Assembly (NCBI RefSeq): GCF_000002425.4
Contig: NC_037274.1
Location: 13,665,590 to 13,729,589 of the forward strand
Length of the DNA stretch: 64,000 bases
Direction: 5' to 3'
From: Physcomitrium patens
Taxonomy: Eukaryota; Streptophyta; Bryopsida; Funariales; Funariaceae
Shown here: piece after piece, positions 12,641 to 25,522 of the stretch
Layout: each line of letters opens with the position of its first letter
How positions within the stretch are numbered: position 1 is the stretch's first letter
Translations under genes and position numbers: made by a program
The notes under the pieces: model-generated
Told to the model about the DNA's origin: nothing
Databases searched by the model: none
The model's input: only the letters and a program-made list of their open reading frames with translations

Positions 12641-14339
12641 CTTTCTTTGAGCTGTTAGACATTCTAAAGTGTTTCAATTCCTGTCTACTTAATGCCAATT
12701 TTTTCCAATTTCACTATGAAATTTGCTGGATCTCCTCACAAAATCTACATTTGCATATCATGGTTTGTGTGCATAAAATCATGATCCAAGCAAATTTTAT
12801 GTGGTTAATTCAACAATATTTGATTGTGCATATTTTGTGTATGTATGTAGGTGCTTATATATTTATGTATGTACATATGTATATATGATGCAATAGAATA
12901 TTAGATTTAAGAAGTTAGAAATTTGCGATTATTTTAATGTTCTAGATCATTTATATTCTTTGGAATAATTAGGATGTATTTTTTTTTTATTAGAAAGATC
13001 AAGTAGAAGCATGCCTCAGTATCATTGAAATATTTTATATTCTACAAAACAAATAGACTTGAATGAAATATGAATGTGTTTGTATTTAGTTCAATTGAAA
13101 CAAACAAATTTTGTTTAAATCCTATTTTATGGTCTCATATGTGGCTTCTAACATCTCTTGATGTGCAACCCACCAAATAGCAATTGGATTAATATCTATT
13201 TTAAAAATTACTTATATTTTGTACTTATAATCTTTTTCTCTTTAAATTTGGAGATTATAATTTCTTATCGAATGTTGTAGAATTTTTTTGAATAGCCTAA
13301 TCATCATTAGCAGCCACAAACATAGTACAACGCCTTTGTCTTATTCAAAACCACTGACAAGATATGACTTCATAAGAATTTTAGTTCAAGAGGGCTTCTT
13401 TATGTAAGTCTTTAATTTTTATTGACACTAAGAATGTCAACTAATAGAAGAAGCTTCTAAGATGAAATTCACCAAAGTAAATGAACTTTTATACATCTAA
13501 GAATAATTTTATGTACAACTTATTTTTATATACATATATTTTTAATTTACATGCTATGCTTATATTTATGTTATGACTAAATTTACTTTAGATACAATTA
13601 CTTAAAGTAAGGATTCTTATTCTTCTTTCATAAATAAATCTTTTAAAATACATTCAAATTTATCATACAAATTATATTAAATTATTTCTTTTTATAAAAG
13701 AATTAAAAGTGTACATTTGTTTGAGCATCATATTATATTTCTCTTACTCAAGTTAATTGATATATTAATTACTACAACTAACAATATAAGTATAGTTAGA
13801 TTTGTATGCAAATATTTATGATTGTTCTTTTAAATAATTTAATGTATGATTAAAATAAGTACAAATTTCTTATTTTGGCTTGGTGTTAGTAGTTACATTA
13901 ATATTTTTATAACAAATCCAACTAACTTGAAGAATAGTAAAAATTGAAAATGAAATAGTAAGAAGCCATATCATCTATTTACTCGACCATGATGTCTATA
14001 CTTTTCTTCTAGTTTATGCTATTTGTTAGATTTTAGCTCTTACAACCTTCAAGCTTGTAAAATTATTCTTCTACTATTTTTGTTGCTATATGAAGCACTT
14101 TATAAGATAAAGTGTGAAAATTTTAATAAATGGACTCATGGCATTTTTTAAACATTCAATTGTTGATGCAATTTAAAATGGCCACTGATAATATTTAAAG
14201 ATTTACTTTAGAACTAATCTATTGTTTTAACATTATCCATATATTTTTTATGCTTCAAGTCAAAATTTAGCATTGAAATTAGTTTATATAAAGCTTGGCA
14301 TGATTGTATAGGAACTACAAAAGAACAATCATGTTATTG
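12641..14339. other. AT-rich stretch without recognisable gene
   Basis: No coding region, RNA gene or confident transposon homology seen. The open frame at 12610-12888 runs out of the pyrimidine-rich edge of the GC island and has no family signature. Confidence 0.55.
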
Positions 14340-15651
14340 TGTTGTTACACAACTATTGGGTGAAAGAGAAAAATATGGATTTTATTATAAAAAAATCTAA
14401 TTGAAGAATATAGTAGCAATTTTTATTAAAAGACATAATTAAAAGATAAGAAGATAGAAAAAATATTTATTGTTAATATTGCCTTTTATAAAAATAGCTT
14501 CTACTCTCTATATAAGACCATAAATTAGTTAAAACAAAGTCGATTAGCAATAATAATATTATAAGTATCTTTAGTTAGAAATAAAATGTAGCTTTTATCA
14601 AATATTATCTAAAACAATTAAAAGTTGATATTCAAAGAGGACAAATAGTGAACCAAGGTTGAAAATAGACTTTAAGATAGAAAATTATATACCTACAATA
14701 ATGACCAAGTTCTTTTGTTGATAAGAAAGCAATATTAAGGAATTAACTAATTATGATTTTTTTTAATATTTGTTTTGATTGATTTGAATAGATATGGACT
14801 TTGTAAGAGCTTTGTAAATTTAAGCTTGTTTTAGGTTTTTTGAAGTTTTATGAAATAAAAAAGAATGTATATTTTGTCAAATTTTTTTGAAGATTGTAGA
14901 AAATCGATAAGTGAAAATTTGTAGAATTACAAATCTACTTATTTAACAAATATTTTTAAAATTTAAATTTAATAAAATTGTTAGATCAAAGATTGTTAGA
15001 GATCAATTGGTTTATAATCTTAGAAATTAGATTATAAGAGTTAATAAGGATTTCTATGATCGTGAGAAGTTTGTTGGTTATATTAAAGTAATTTTCTTCT
15101 AAGTTGATAGTGATTTTAGTTTAGGATATTTTTACAAAATTTTAGGGCATTTGAAAGATGCAATAAAGAGCTATGGTTGTTGGAAGATTGATATCAATGT
15201 TAAAAAATAAGGGCAATCAATTTTGAAGCAAATTAAGAGTTTTTTTTTATTTCAATCTATAAGTTCAATTTTCAATTAATTTTTTATACTTGTTGTTAAC
15301 TAATAGATTGAAATATATGCAAATCTCAAAGAAAGACCAACTATTTAATTAATGATTATTGAGGTTTTAAAACTAGTATAGAATTTAGTTAAGATTGATA
15401 AGAATTTGATATAGATTTGATTAGAATTTGGTTAGGACTTTGATAAGAAATATTGAAATTTACTTAGGATTTTATTAAAATATATTTAGATTTTAATAAA
15501 GTTTGTTTATATTTATTTAGAATTTGATAAGAGTAGCTTTAAAAATTTATTAGAATTTATCAAGATTTATTTAGATTCTATGAAGATTTATTAGATATTA
15601 CTTAAAGTTATTTTTAGGATATTTGTTATTTCTTTAAATTTTTTAATTATT

Positions 15652-15688
<37 letters not shown>

Positions 15689-15850
15689 AAATTCTTTTTG
15701 GTTTATTTAGTAGTCTTTAAGATTTTATTGAAACTTTCTTTAGGATTTGAATAAGGTTTGATTAAAATTATTAAGCCTTAATTGAAATTTATTTAAGATT
15801 TTATTAAATTTTTTAGATTATAAATTTGTTTCAAAGTACAAATTTACCTT
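14340..15850 (+). repeat. Decayed family I LTR, plus orientation
   Basis: This is an old reverse-complement relative of the LTR at 48367-50002. Shared blocks include the stretch around 14480-14640 (ccttttataaaaatagcttct and following) and the stretch around 14795-14850 (ctttgtaagagctttgta). The rc-CCTAA array survives at 15340-15650 as degenerate gatttg/ttaggattt units. The ends are not definable. Identity looks low, so boundaries are approximate. Confidence 0.55.
15654..15686. repeat. (TA)n microsatellite
   Basis: An uninterrupted run of about 16 TA units, lying within or beside the decayed I-type LTR. Confidence 0.9.
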
Positions 15851-16855
15851 ACATAATCAAGTACTAAGAGCATTTCTAAATACAACAATATATAATACAA
15901 TAATTTATTAGAAAAATATATTTCTCTAAAAAGCATAAAAAGTTGGTCAAAGCTTAAAAAATATTTCTAAGAACATGCAAGAATCAATCTAATGCACAAA
16001 GACATACACACTTATTGGGAATTCTAAAAATCAAGAGCTTTAATAGCCACATGGAAAAAAAAATTTACTTTCAAATATTGCCTAAAATATCGAAATTAGT
16101 CTAATTCAGATCAAAATTTGAATTATTTTAGAATTTTAGAATTTACACAATTTTGTGTATAATTATGTGATATTTAACCTTCAGTATTTATTTAAAACCT
16201 TTTATTATTTATAGCTTAGAATGTAGAATGAAAAACTTTAAGTTTTGGTACTACTATATGCTCTCTATTTCTAATCAAATATAAGTACTTATAGTGAATT
16301 TGTATAATATATATTTATGTATTAAGATTTATAGAAAATGTATTGAATATGTACTTAACTTGCAGTTAAATTCATGTATTGCTTAGCATTGCAAGTTGCT
16401 TCATGAGCTTCTACAAAACTATGATATTCTTTAATTTGCTGTTACAATCTAATATTTGTAGCTCTTCATGAATTAATTTTGAATCAAAATAGCAAGTTTA
16501 TAATTCATCATGTATTCATTTTTTAAATTAAATAGGTATTTTTTTAATTTTAATTTTAAGTTTTATTACTACTTAAATTCCAAATATTCAAAGAGAAAAA
16601 AGAAACATGAATAAAAATTAAAGATATATCGTAAAATCACACCTTATTTTGAGATAAAAGTTAAAAATTAGTTTTAACATTTTTTATCGTTTTGTTCTAT
16701 TATCTCAAATTATGAGGCTTATATATGGAAGACATGACCTTATTCATATTTTCCAGGTCCAAGTCAATATCTTGTATCTGAGATTTTAAATATTAAAATT
16801 AAAATCTAAAAACTTAAATATAGATATTTTAAGGTTTATTACCTTCATCATCCGT
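15851..16855. other. AT-rich stretch without recognisable gene
   Basis: Nothing is recognisable apart from A+T-rich low-complexity DNA. It ends where the family J LTR begins with TGTCATATAG. Confidence 0.5.
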
Positions 16856-17596
16856 TGTCATATAGTAAATACCTATAATATATAAAAATTAATTAAAATA
16901 TATTTTACATACATATGTCTTAATATGTGTTAGAATAGTTAATAAATTAATTTTAAGAGATTGGATATAATAATCTTTATTTTGAATTTTATCTTTTTTT
17001 TTTATAGTATTTAAATTATATAAGATTTAGATGTTTAGCATATAGCTTTAAGAGAAGGTTGAAGCCTAAGGATGAAAATCTAAACTACTAGGAGGCTTAT
17101 GGAAAGGGATGAAATCAAGACATGGTTGGATGAAGGCAAAAGGTAAAGATCTTTATCCCTATTATTCAAAGACCATGCCTAATGGACATTCAGCAAGCTC
17201 TCTACGTCCATAACAAGGATTAAGACAAATTAAGAAGAAGCATTTGAAAATCAAAAGCAAAGATTATAAGGTTTAAAGTTTGGACTACAATTTATATGCA
17301 AATTTTAGAGGATTTGGAGTTAAGGTAATGATGTTATAGCCATTTGAAGTTAAGTTATTGTTTAAGATATACTATTGTTATTTTGAAGATACAAAGAGAT
17401 TCATGATAGATTTTGGAAATCAGGTAGAACAATCATAAGGGTGATTTTAAGATCTACATCTTATATGAAGGAACTTTTGCATTTAGAATTTATATGAAGA
17501 ATTTGTAGAATTTTAAAGATAACACATGTAATTCAAAGGCAGTAAGTAAGTCATTTTGTTGATAGTAATAGTTGGAGCCATATCATGAGTTTTTGG
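16856..17596 (+). repeat. Family J LTR copy J1, left part
   Basis: Begins TGTCATATAG, like the other J copies, and runs to gagtttttgg, where the family I LTR starts. The missing remainder is found at 50003-50513. The two parts sum to 1252 bp, against 1254 bp for J2 and 1249 bp for J3, which is strong evidence that one J LTR was split by element I. No clear target duplication is visible at the outer ends. Confidence 0.8.
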
Positions 17597-18048
17597 TGTC
17601 ATAATACATGGCGTTTGGCTTGAGAATGCATCGAGCACCTGGATGTGGAAGATAAAAGGAAAATTACAACAACAAGTCCTAACAACTCTAATAGATTCTT
17701 AAACAAATTACAATTAAAGATTAGCAAATATAATCAAACATCGATCAAATTCAATCAAAATTTCAAAGGAATTATATAAGAAACACAAAGTATTCTTAGA
17801 GACCTTTTAAATAAACATAAAAAATAATATAAAAATTTAAAAATATACTAAAATAAAAATATTAATTAAATCCTAATCAAAATCTAATCAAATTCTAGTC
17901 AAATCTTAGTTAAATTCTAACCAAATTCTAAATAAACTCTAGTAAAAAACTTAACAAATCCTAACTAAATCCTAAAAAAATCTTAATCAAATCCTAATCA
18001 AACCCTAATCAAATCCTAATCAAATCCTAATCAAATCCTAAACAAAAC
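17597..18048 (-). repeat. 3' LTR of element I, left part with telomere-like array
   Basis: Closely matches 48367-48900 of the 5' LTR, from TGTCATAATACATGG through the block acctttta to the CCTAATCAAAT array (17878-18043). It is broken inside the array by element G; the sequence resumes at 36712 after the AAAAC duplication. Confidence 0.85.
17878..18043. repeat. Degenerate telomere-like CCTAA array inside an LTR
   Basis: Head-to-tail units of 9-12 bp of the form aatcctaatcaa, with some aaccctaatcaa. They resemble degenerate plant telomere repeats (CCCTAAA) but lie inside the family I LTR, not at a chromosome end. Confidence 0.8.
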
Positions 18049-18840
18049 TATAATTGTTGTTTTACTTATTCTATAAATTTTTTTCAAAATTAACCTATAG
18101 AAGGGGATTCAAACACAAAGAAAGACTATCCGCGTGAGCTTGCATATCAGGATCATACAATTAATCATATTCCGAACCACTAAAACACCAACAAATAATA
18201 CAATATTTTCTCCCACTAATAATACTCCTTCAGTAGCTGATAACAATAATGTGCAATCTTGCACTCTCAGAATACTACTCAAAATACATAAATTCCATCC
18301 AACACCAGAAATAATAATCTTCCACTCCAACCAATCTTGATTCATATAATTTCTATAATTACAAACTTCTTTTGTCAAAACATACACAATTCTCAATTAA
18401 CAACAATAATAATCTTCCATCCATAATCAATCTTTTATAGAATCTGATAACAAACTTTCCATATCTTTTCATAATAATTCAATCACATAATACTCTAATT
18501 ACGTACTAAATATCTCATAAATCAATCTCTAATTTATTCCACAGATTCACTGCATAGTATTCAAAAACTATCCATTACTCTTCAATTACAAAGAAATCAA
18601 ATAAAACAAAGAGGTAGCACCAAGCTTAGCTTGGCTTATGACTATCATTGTGTGACATCTTCCATATCTTCTTCAACTTACTTATGCTTTACTTTTGAAA
18701 TTTCAGATTTTAACTGTTATTCTTTACTTAACCATTTTTTACAACTAATTCAATCATCCAACCTATTGAATTAACAACCCTAGAATTGATTAATTTACTT
18801 TATCTATATCTTATAAAAACGAATTTCTATCCATTTTATA
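18049..18840 (-). repeat. 3' LTR of element G
   Basis: Aligns end to end with 35921-36706, including tttacttattctata near the left end and gaatttctat near the right end. It diverges strongly enough to place G well before A and B in time. Confidence 0.88.
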
Positions 18841-19731
18841 TAGCTCCACTCTTAATTGTGCAACGTCATCGCAAACATAGAATTGATACATATCTAAAAA
18901 AAACTACTTAACAAAACTCTATAAAATTGCTATCTTTGGTCCACTTAATTATTCAATTTTTACATTATCTATTTTTGATTCTTCCAATTTTGGTTCCAAA
19001 TGCAAACTCTTATCCTCTTTCAATCCTTCCATCAGCTCCTTTCTTAATTTGGATGAAAGGTCTTCATTATACTCTCCCAATTCACAGACTTGAGCCTCCA
19101 ATTTCGATATCTAGGCATCTCTCGATTCCAATTGGTACTAATACTAATTCATTCCTTTTGGAATGTCAAAAATTAGCAACATCAATACTTGAGATTGACC
19201 ACTATTGACTAAATCATTTGCCAATTTTGTCACCTCAACGTTCAAAGCTTCAATTTTAGCCTTCAACCACTTCGTTTCACATCTATATTAATCACTCAAT
19301 ATTGCTTTCTCTTGTGCTAATAACTCTACATTTTTCTATTTTACTTACAACTGGTACTTGACTTTCTCCCGTTTCAAATCCCATGTCTAATGACACTGTA
19401 ATAATTCTTCCTGTTGACCTTCTATGATTTGTAAGATGCATTCTTTTTCTTTCGTCTAAGCTTCTTATTTCTATAAAAACCTCCACTCTAATGACAACTT
19501 GGAGTCTATATTCTCTTAAATGATCTATTCTTTCTTTGCAATTCTTTGGTTCTGCTTTGATATCACCTTTTTGTTTGCCTCCAATTCCTATGTGATATTG
19601 CCTTCTATATCCAATACTCATACCATGTAATGTAATTACAAAATGTACTTCAATAAAACATTCTTAAGGTATATGCCTTCTGGTAGTCGGTCCTATGGAA
19701 ATGCCAACTAATTGATATCTAACAAAATCGA
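18841..19731 (-). pseudogene. Element G, 3' tail between integrase and LTR
   Basis: Internal sequence of G lying between the J2 insertion and the 3' LTR. A 109-codon minus frame (19292-19621) rich in E, K and R is open. It could be the end of the integrase polyprotein or a separate coiled-coil tail. I do not recognise a domain in it, and no motif decides between the two. Confidence 0.45.
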
Positions 19732-20985
19732 TGTGAGAATAGAGAGAATTTGCCTCAAAAAAGTATAGGGCTCTTGGCTACCACCAATTGCTCAATCAAG
19801 TCTTGAGATAAGAAAGACAAAATTTTTATATATACATATAATATTTTTATGTACTAATACACCAAATACATAAGTCTTAAGTTCCTAAAAATACCCAAAA
19901 TATGATAAAATCTCTAAATCCTTAAATATCCTTATGGGGTATTATTCTCAAACTTTAAAAACTCATATCTTCCAATCAGACCATCCAAATACACTCAAAT
20001 TTTATAAAAAGTAGTAATGTACTTCTAAAAACTACCACAATAAATTTCAATTGCAAATACATTGCGGATCTTAAGATATCACCAAAATCCTAACAGAAGC
20101 TTCAAACCCTAGTTTTTTTATGCCCACATGTAATTTTCTTCCTATCTCACAAACCAAGCATTCAAATGCCCCAATATTTATATGTATAGCTTCTTTACAT
20201 AATAATCTACCTTCTCAAAAAGGTTTGAGTCCAAAATTCATCCAAAAACTCAAGATATGGCTCCAACCATTACTATGAACAAAATCACTTACTTACTACC
20301 TTTGATTTGGATGCGATGACTTCAACTCTCTATAACTTTTTTATCTAAATTCTAAATTCATCAAATAGTATATGAAAAGTGTAGTAAAAAAAGTTTTCTC
20401 TCCAATCCTAGTCACTAATCTTTTGTTGCTCTTCGTAAATGTATGTTATGCCCCAAAGAGTGACAGTAGATACGAAATTGACACCTTAACTTTGAGCACC
20501 AATAACTCCTTCATAAAAACTCCAAATCACATAAAATTTGCACCCAATCTGTACCCAAAATCCTAAACTTGCTTATTCTAGCCTCTAAAGCTCAAATGAC
20601 TTCAAAAGAGAAATCCTAATCCCTAATAAGGCCTCAGATAGCCTCCTTGCAGCCAATTGGGCATGGCCTTCGACCAATAGGAATGAAGATCTCCATTCTT
20701 TGCCTTCATCCAACCATGTCTTGCTTTCATCTCTTCCAATAAGCCTCCCACTAGTTAAGATTTTCATCTTTAGGTTCTAATCTCTTCTCAAGGCTTCATA
20801 TTAAATATTTAGGTCCTATAATTTTTTTATATGCTATAATAAAAATGAATAAAATTCAAAATAAAGTTTTTTACATCTACCTTCTTTAAATTAATCTATT
20901 AACCAGTCTAATATACACTAAGACTTATGAACATATTATATATCTTAACTAATTTATATATACTATAAGCAATTATAATATGACA
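19732..20985 (-). repeat. Family J LTR copy J2, minus orientation
   Basis: An uninterrupted 1254-bp copy. On the minus strand it starts TGTCATATTATAATTGC, identical to J3 at 23877, and ends in a ctctctcta-type block near 19732. It interrupts the integrase-tail region of element G. The 5-bp flanks (atcga, tcggg) do not match, so either the duplication has decayed or the insertion mechanism is uncertain. Confidence 0.8.
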
Positions 20986-23876
20986 TCGGGACTTCATTCT
21001 CCTCTTCCACCGCAAAATGAATCAGAGCCAGTTCTATTACAACTTCTGGAATTGCCTCTTATACCAATAAATGGCTGTATTCTCCAATTTCATGTATTAC
21101 ATCTCTTGAATTGATAGTCAGTGCTAATAAATTCCATTCATCTAATTGAGGTATTAGTAAGGGTACATTTCTCTCTGCTATTGGTATTACTTGACTTAAT
21201 GTATATGCAATCATTGCATACACATAGTTGGAACAGAGCAATTCTATAAACTTCCCTATTTTGTGTTTGACTCCCATTTTCGTATGAATACGGATTACTA
21301 CATAAGCTATTCAATTAAACACCATCCCTTCAAGTGTTCCTACCGCTGCAAATAATAACTATCTTGACATATATATGGTGTGTCGGTATAAGCCTAAATG
21401 CCTCAATATGAAGCGCAACCATTTTATGAGTTCTAGTATAATTGCCTCAGCCATCTGCCAACCTTGGTTCTTTTCAAATGATAATATTTCACCTTTAAAA
21501 AACCTTCTTAGGTTGAAATTGTTTGATTCTTTGATCTCCATCGCAAGCTCTCCAATTGAAAGATACAACACCTTTTTTAGGATCTTGTCATTAATACCAA
21601 TAATACGTCCTTATACTATGCTTAATCCATCCTCTGGATCATAGTATGTGATGTATTCTTCTATTAATGCCATATTAATTAAAGGCAAGCTATCTGACCT
21701 TCCCAAGAACTGAAACATTTGCATATTTTAAAAATCTCATATTCTTCTTGGCATCCAATAGATTTCTAATTTTATAGGCTTCATATTAGTAACGATTACT
21801 ATGAATGGTGGTTCCAAATTACATTTAGCTTTCATATTTTGTCCACTTTTTTCTCTGTCCGTAATTCTCTTTACACTTTCAATCCCCATGTTGCATACTC
21901 TTCCAAGCTCTAATCGTCCATGCTACTCTCTTATACTCCCAAAACATAAGAAATTGTAACATAAAAAAATAATAACAAAATGTGATATTACAGAATGACC
22001 TTGAATAGGTGCCCCACTCTTATTCTTTTATTTAATGGTGATAATGACAATATGATACCTATACTGTCCATTTCTTCCGCTGTCCCAATTAACCTACTAC
22101 TAATTATATTTCAACTATCCTTTCAGTTGCTTCTACATTCTAGTCCACTTAAACCAATAATTGTAGCCCTAAGAAAAAATTGAAATCCGTCCCAGGTTTT
22201 AAATATAATATAGCCTAAAATGGTTCCCGTCAATACGTGTACTAAATTGATGGCCCATAAAATATTCCAATTGGACCAACCTATTTAAAAATCCTTCAAT
22301 CACCCAAAACGGACTATGCAATCGGACTTGAAATTCTTCTAGAATTTTTTTAAAATGACTATCATAAAGTAAGACCAAATTATTGAGCATAAAGCTCTTA
22401 AGTCACAGTTTACTATTGTAATAACTCTTCCATCATTCTTAGGTAGCTTCCATCATTCTTGATCTTGTACTTGTCCGTCAAAACTACAATTGTAGAATTA
22501 ATGAAATGGGTTCCGCAATTACAAACTAATTCTTTAAAACACCCAAATCAAGTATTTACATTATCATGTTGTGTTGCAACAACCTCTGTCTATTTGATTA
22601 TATAGTCTGTGGCGACTAAAATATACCATTTTTGTCTATATCTCGATACTGATGCAATTGGTCCAACAAAATCAATTCTCTATTTCTCAAATGGTGCTTA
22701 GGCCAAAATTGGGACTAATAGCATGGCAGAAGTACTAATTGGTCGACCAATTCTTTGACATGGATCACATTGACAAACATATTGGTGTGGATTTGAAAAC
22801 ATTATTGGCCACCAATATCCAGCCATCAAAGCTTTTTGAGCAGTACTATTACCAGCAAAATGTTTACCACAATTATCCAAGTGGCAACCATCCAATATCG
22901 ACTGTACTTATCTTTGAAAGATATAGCATCATAAAATGCCATCTTTTCCTTACTTATACATAACATCACGAATCATTGTATATGGTGCACTTTTTAAAAT
23001 TAAGCATTTCTTAAGTTTCTTGCTAAATATAAGTGAAAATGTTTAGAATATCAAAAACTAAATTATTTTATTATACTTTGGTGAAATCACATCCACAGCA
23101 AATAAATCAACAACAAAAAGTATATAAAGAATAGGTTTATTACCCAGGACATTACATAGCCAAGATAAATAGTTAGCGTTCAGATGGTTCTTCCTAGGTC
23201 TTATGATAATAGTAGAATTGAATTCATGTAATAGTAATATCCATCTGGCAATGTGTCTACTCAATTGAGGCTTATTAATTATGTATTTTAGGGCATCATA
23301 ATCCACATAAAACATGAATGAATAATGCAACAAATAATGCCAAAATTTTTGAATCAAATATATCATATGCAAAGCTTGCCATTCAATAGTAGTATAATTT
23401 TGTTCGACAGCCACCAATTATTGATTGGAATAATATATTATATGATCTAAGTCCTTTTCATCTTTCTGACTTACCACAGATCTAATAGCAACATTGGATG
23501 CATCAACATTCACATGAAATAGCTTTGTCCAACAAAGGATCACTAATATTAGTACAAATACTAATTTTTGCTTCAATTCTTTAAATGCCACTATACATTC
23601 TTTGGTCCAAACTAGACTGGTCCCATGTGATAGAGGTTTCTTTAAAAGATTAGTCAAAGATTGATAGATGAGTGCAAACGAATGAATAAATCATCGATAA
23701 TAATTGACATGGCCGACAAAACCACAAACACTTAATACTGTCTCTAGTCTTCATATGTTTATTATGTGCTAAACTTTATTTAAATCAATGGTAATATCAT
23801 GTCTCGAGATTGTATTCCAAGAGTTTTCTAGACGAAACACCAAATTAGTATTTATCAGAGTTTAATGATATTCCAT
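20986..23876 (-). pseudogene. Element G pol, second part: RT end, RNase H, integrase
   Basis: Minus-strand remnants in order. The RT end (about 23660-23876) starts with a GISLN-type segment that completes the sentence broken at 31521. RNase H follows at 23058-23657 (VDASNVAIRSVVSQ, YVDYDALKYIINKPQLS). The integrase zinc-binding region lies at 22698-22895 (visible HLDNCGKHFAG and CQCDPCQRIGRP) and integrase-core remnants at about 21000-22690. Numerous stops. In a functional relative this polyprotein reverse-transcribes and integrates the element. The continuity with 31521 across the J3 insertion shows both parts belong to one element. Confidence 0.75.
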
Positions 23877-24749
23877 TGTCATATTATAATTGCTTATAGT
23901 ATGTAAAAATTAATTAAGACATATAATATGTTTGTAAGTCTTGATATAAATTAGAGTGGTTAGTAAATAAATTTAAAGAGAATTCATATAAAGAAATTTA
24001 TTTGGAGATTTATCTATTTTGATTATAGTGTTTATTTTATGTAGGATTTAGATATTTAGTATAAAGCTTAAAAGAAGGTTGGAGTTTAAAGATGAAAGTT
24101 TAAACTATTAGGAGGCTAATTGGAAAGGATGAAAGCAAGGTATGGTTGGATGAAGATAAGGGGTGGAGACCTTCATCCCCATTGATTGAATATCATGCCC
24201 AATAGGCTTCAAGGAGGTTGCTTGAGGACTTATTAGGAATTAGGATTTTACTTTCAAGAACATTCGAGCTTTGGAGGCTAGGATCAGAAAGTTCAGGATT
24301 TTGGATATAATTAGAGTAAAGAATTTGTGTGATTTCAAGTTTTTTTGAAGGAGACATAGGTGTTCAAAGTTAAGGTGTCAAATTTGTATCTACTATCACT
24401 CTTTGAAGCATAACATATGCGTACGGAGAGCAATGAAAGATCAACGACTGGAGTTGGAGAGATCACTTTTTTGACTACACTTCATATATATTATTTGATG
24501 AATTCCAAGTCTAGACAAAAGAGTTATAGGGCATTGAAGACAACTTATATAATTCAAAGGTAGTAAGTGAGTCATTTTGTTGATAGTAATGGTTGGAGCC
24601 ATATCTTGAGTTTTTGGACGAATTTTTGGCTCAAAATTTTCATAAATATGTATTATTAGATTAAAAAGCTATAGATCAAAGTTTCATGGTATTTAAATAT
24701 TTATTTTGTGAGATATGAAGAAAATAGTACTCACGTGTATATAAGCGAG
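23877..24749 (+). repeat. Family J LTR copy J3, left part
   Basis: Starts TGTCATATTATAATTGC and runs to the target site of element A. With 31145-31520 it makes a 1249-bp LTR. It interrupts element G inside the RT codons for a Y-G/G-I-S-L-N segment. Confidence 0.82.
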
Positions 24750-25093
24750 TGTCACGGCCATAATCATGTAAGCTAATAATTACATATAGAAATAGGTAGA
24801 AGTAAATAAAAGTAGATAAAAGTAAGTTAATTCTATAATATTTAATATGGAAGCTTCCTAGAAACTTCTTAGATGCTGCTTTGACTTCATAGGTGTCTTT
24901 AATTGACTTTTTTGATTAGAAACGTGGTCAACAAGTTGGCCATGTGCCACACATGTTGTTAGCTTAAAGATCAAGCTAACTATGTGGCCCACACGTAGAA
25001 AAACTTGTCTTGTAAGTCAAGGCATGTGCCCTACAAAGTCAACACATATTGGAGGTCCTATAGAATGTCGCCACATAGCTCTTAGTTAGATAG

Positions 25094-25100
25094 TATATAT
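25094..25100 (+). promoter_or_regulatory. TATA box of the chromovirus LTR promoter
   Basis: The motif tatatat sits in the 5' LTR about 345 bp from its start. It is conserved at the same place in A, B and D and in the old LTR at 45274-45490. Typical spacing would put the start of transcription some 25-30 bp downstream, within or just past the hairpin. Confidence 0.65.
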
Positions 25101-25103
25101 AGA

Positions 25104-25133
25104 GACAAGAGTGAAGGCTTCTTCACTCTTGTC
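25104..25133 (+). promoter_or_regulatory. Conserved 13-bp-arm hairpin beside the TATA box
   Basis: A perfect inverted repeat: arm GACAAGAGTGAAG, loop GCTT, arm CTTCACTCTTGTC. It starts 3 bp after the TATA box. The same structure occurs at 30934-30963 (A, 3' LTR), 60959-60988 and 55139-55168 (B), 8438-8467 and 2608-2637 (D, slightly eroded), and from about 45284 in the old LTR. It may act as DNA near the transcription start or as RNA at the transcript end. Confidence 0.8.
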
Positions 25134-25332
25134 AACTCCTTTCTTGCTTCTAGTCTGTTTCAAGGGTCTCTAGTTTTCTTGTCTTTTGGCAATAGCCATT
25201 CCAGTTTCTCTTTCAATATATATACTTGTTTATATATATTTTGTTACCTCTCTTTGAGTGAATGCTCACTTGTTTGAATTGTTTTTTCATCGAGTTCTTA
25301 TCCTTGACAGATTGACAAGAGTGCACTTACAA

Positions 25333-25342
25333 TATCAGAGCT
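25333..25342 (+). other. Primer-binding-site-like sequence, displaced from the LTR
   Basis: The sequence tatcagagct shares nine bases (tatcagagc) with the plant initiator-methionine tRNA primer site TGGTATCAGAGC; the first three bases differ. It lies 23 nt from the LTR end, instead of the usual 0-5 nt. The same arrangement is present in B (60758-60767). Confidence 0.5.
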
Positions 25343-25522
25343 TTGTTTTTCTTGAGTAAGAGTAGATTACTCCTTTCTCTTGACAAGACATAAGCATATT
25401 AGAAGTTTGCAGATTACCCACTTCTAAACTGATATTGTTCTTAGTATCTTCTTTGTTATCAAGTCTTTTCTTTTTCTTTTGTCTTGAGCAATATCAGACA
25501 AATTTTTCTTCTTAGTATCATT

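Larger units (their letters stand above)
24750..25309 (+). repeat. 5' LTR of element A
   Basis: 560 bp, TGTCACGGCC...TTGACA. Contains the TATA box (25094-25100) and the hairpin (25104-25133), and ends just before the displaced primer-binding region. Confidence 0.96.

Noticed and set aside
17592-17596. Target duplication for element I (tttgg against ccaaa at 50003-50007)
   Set aside because: The two flanks are reverse complements, not direct repeats; probably coincidence or post-insertion change.
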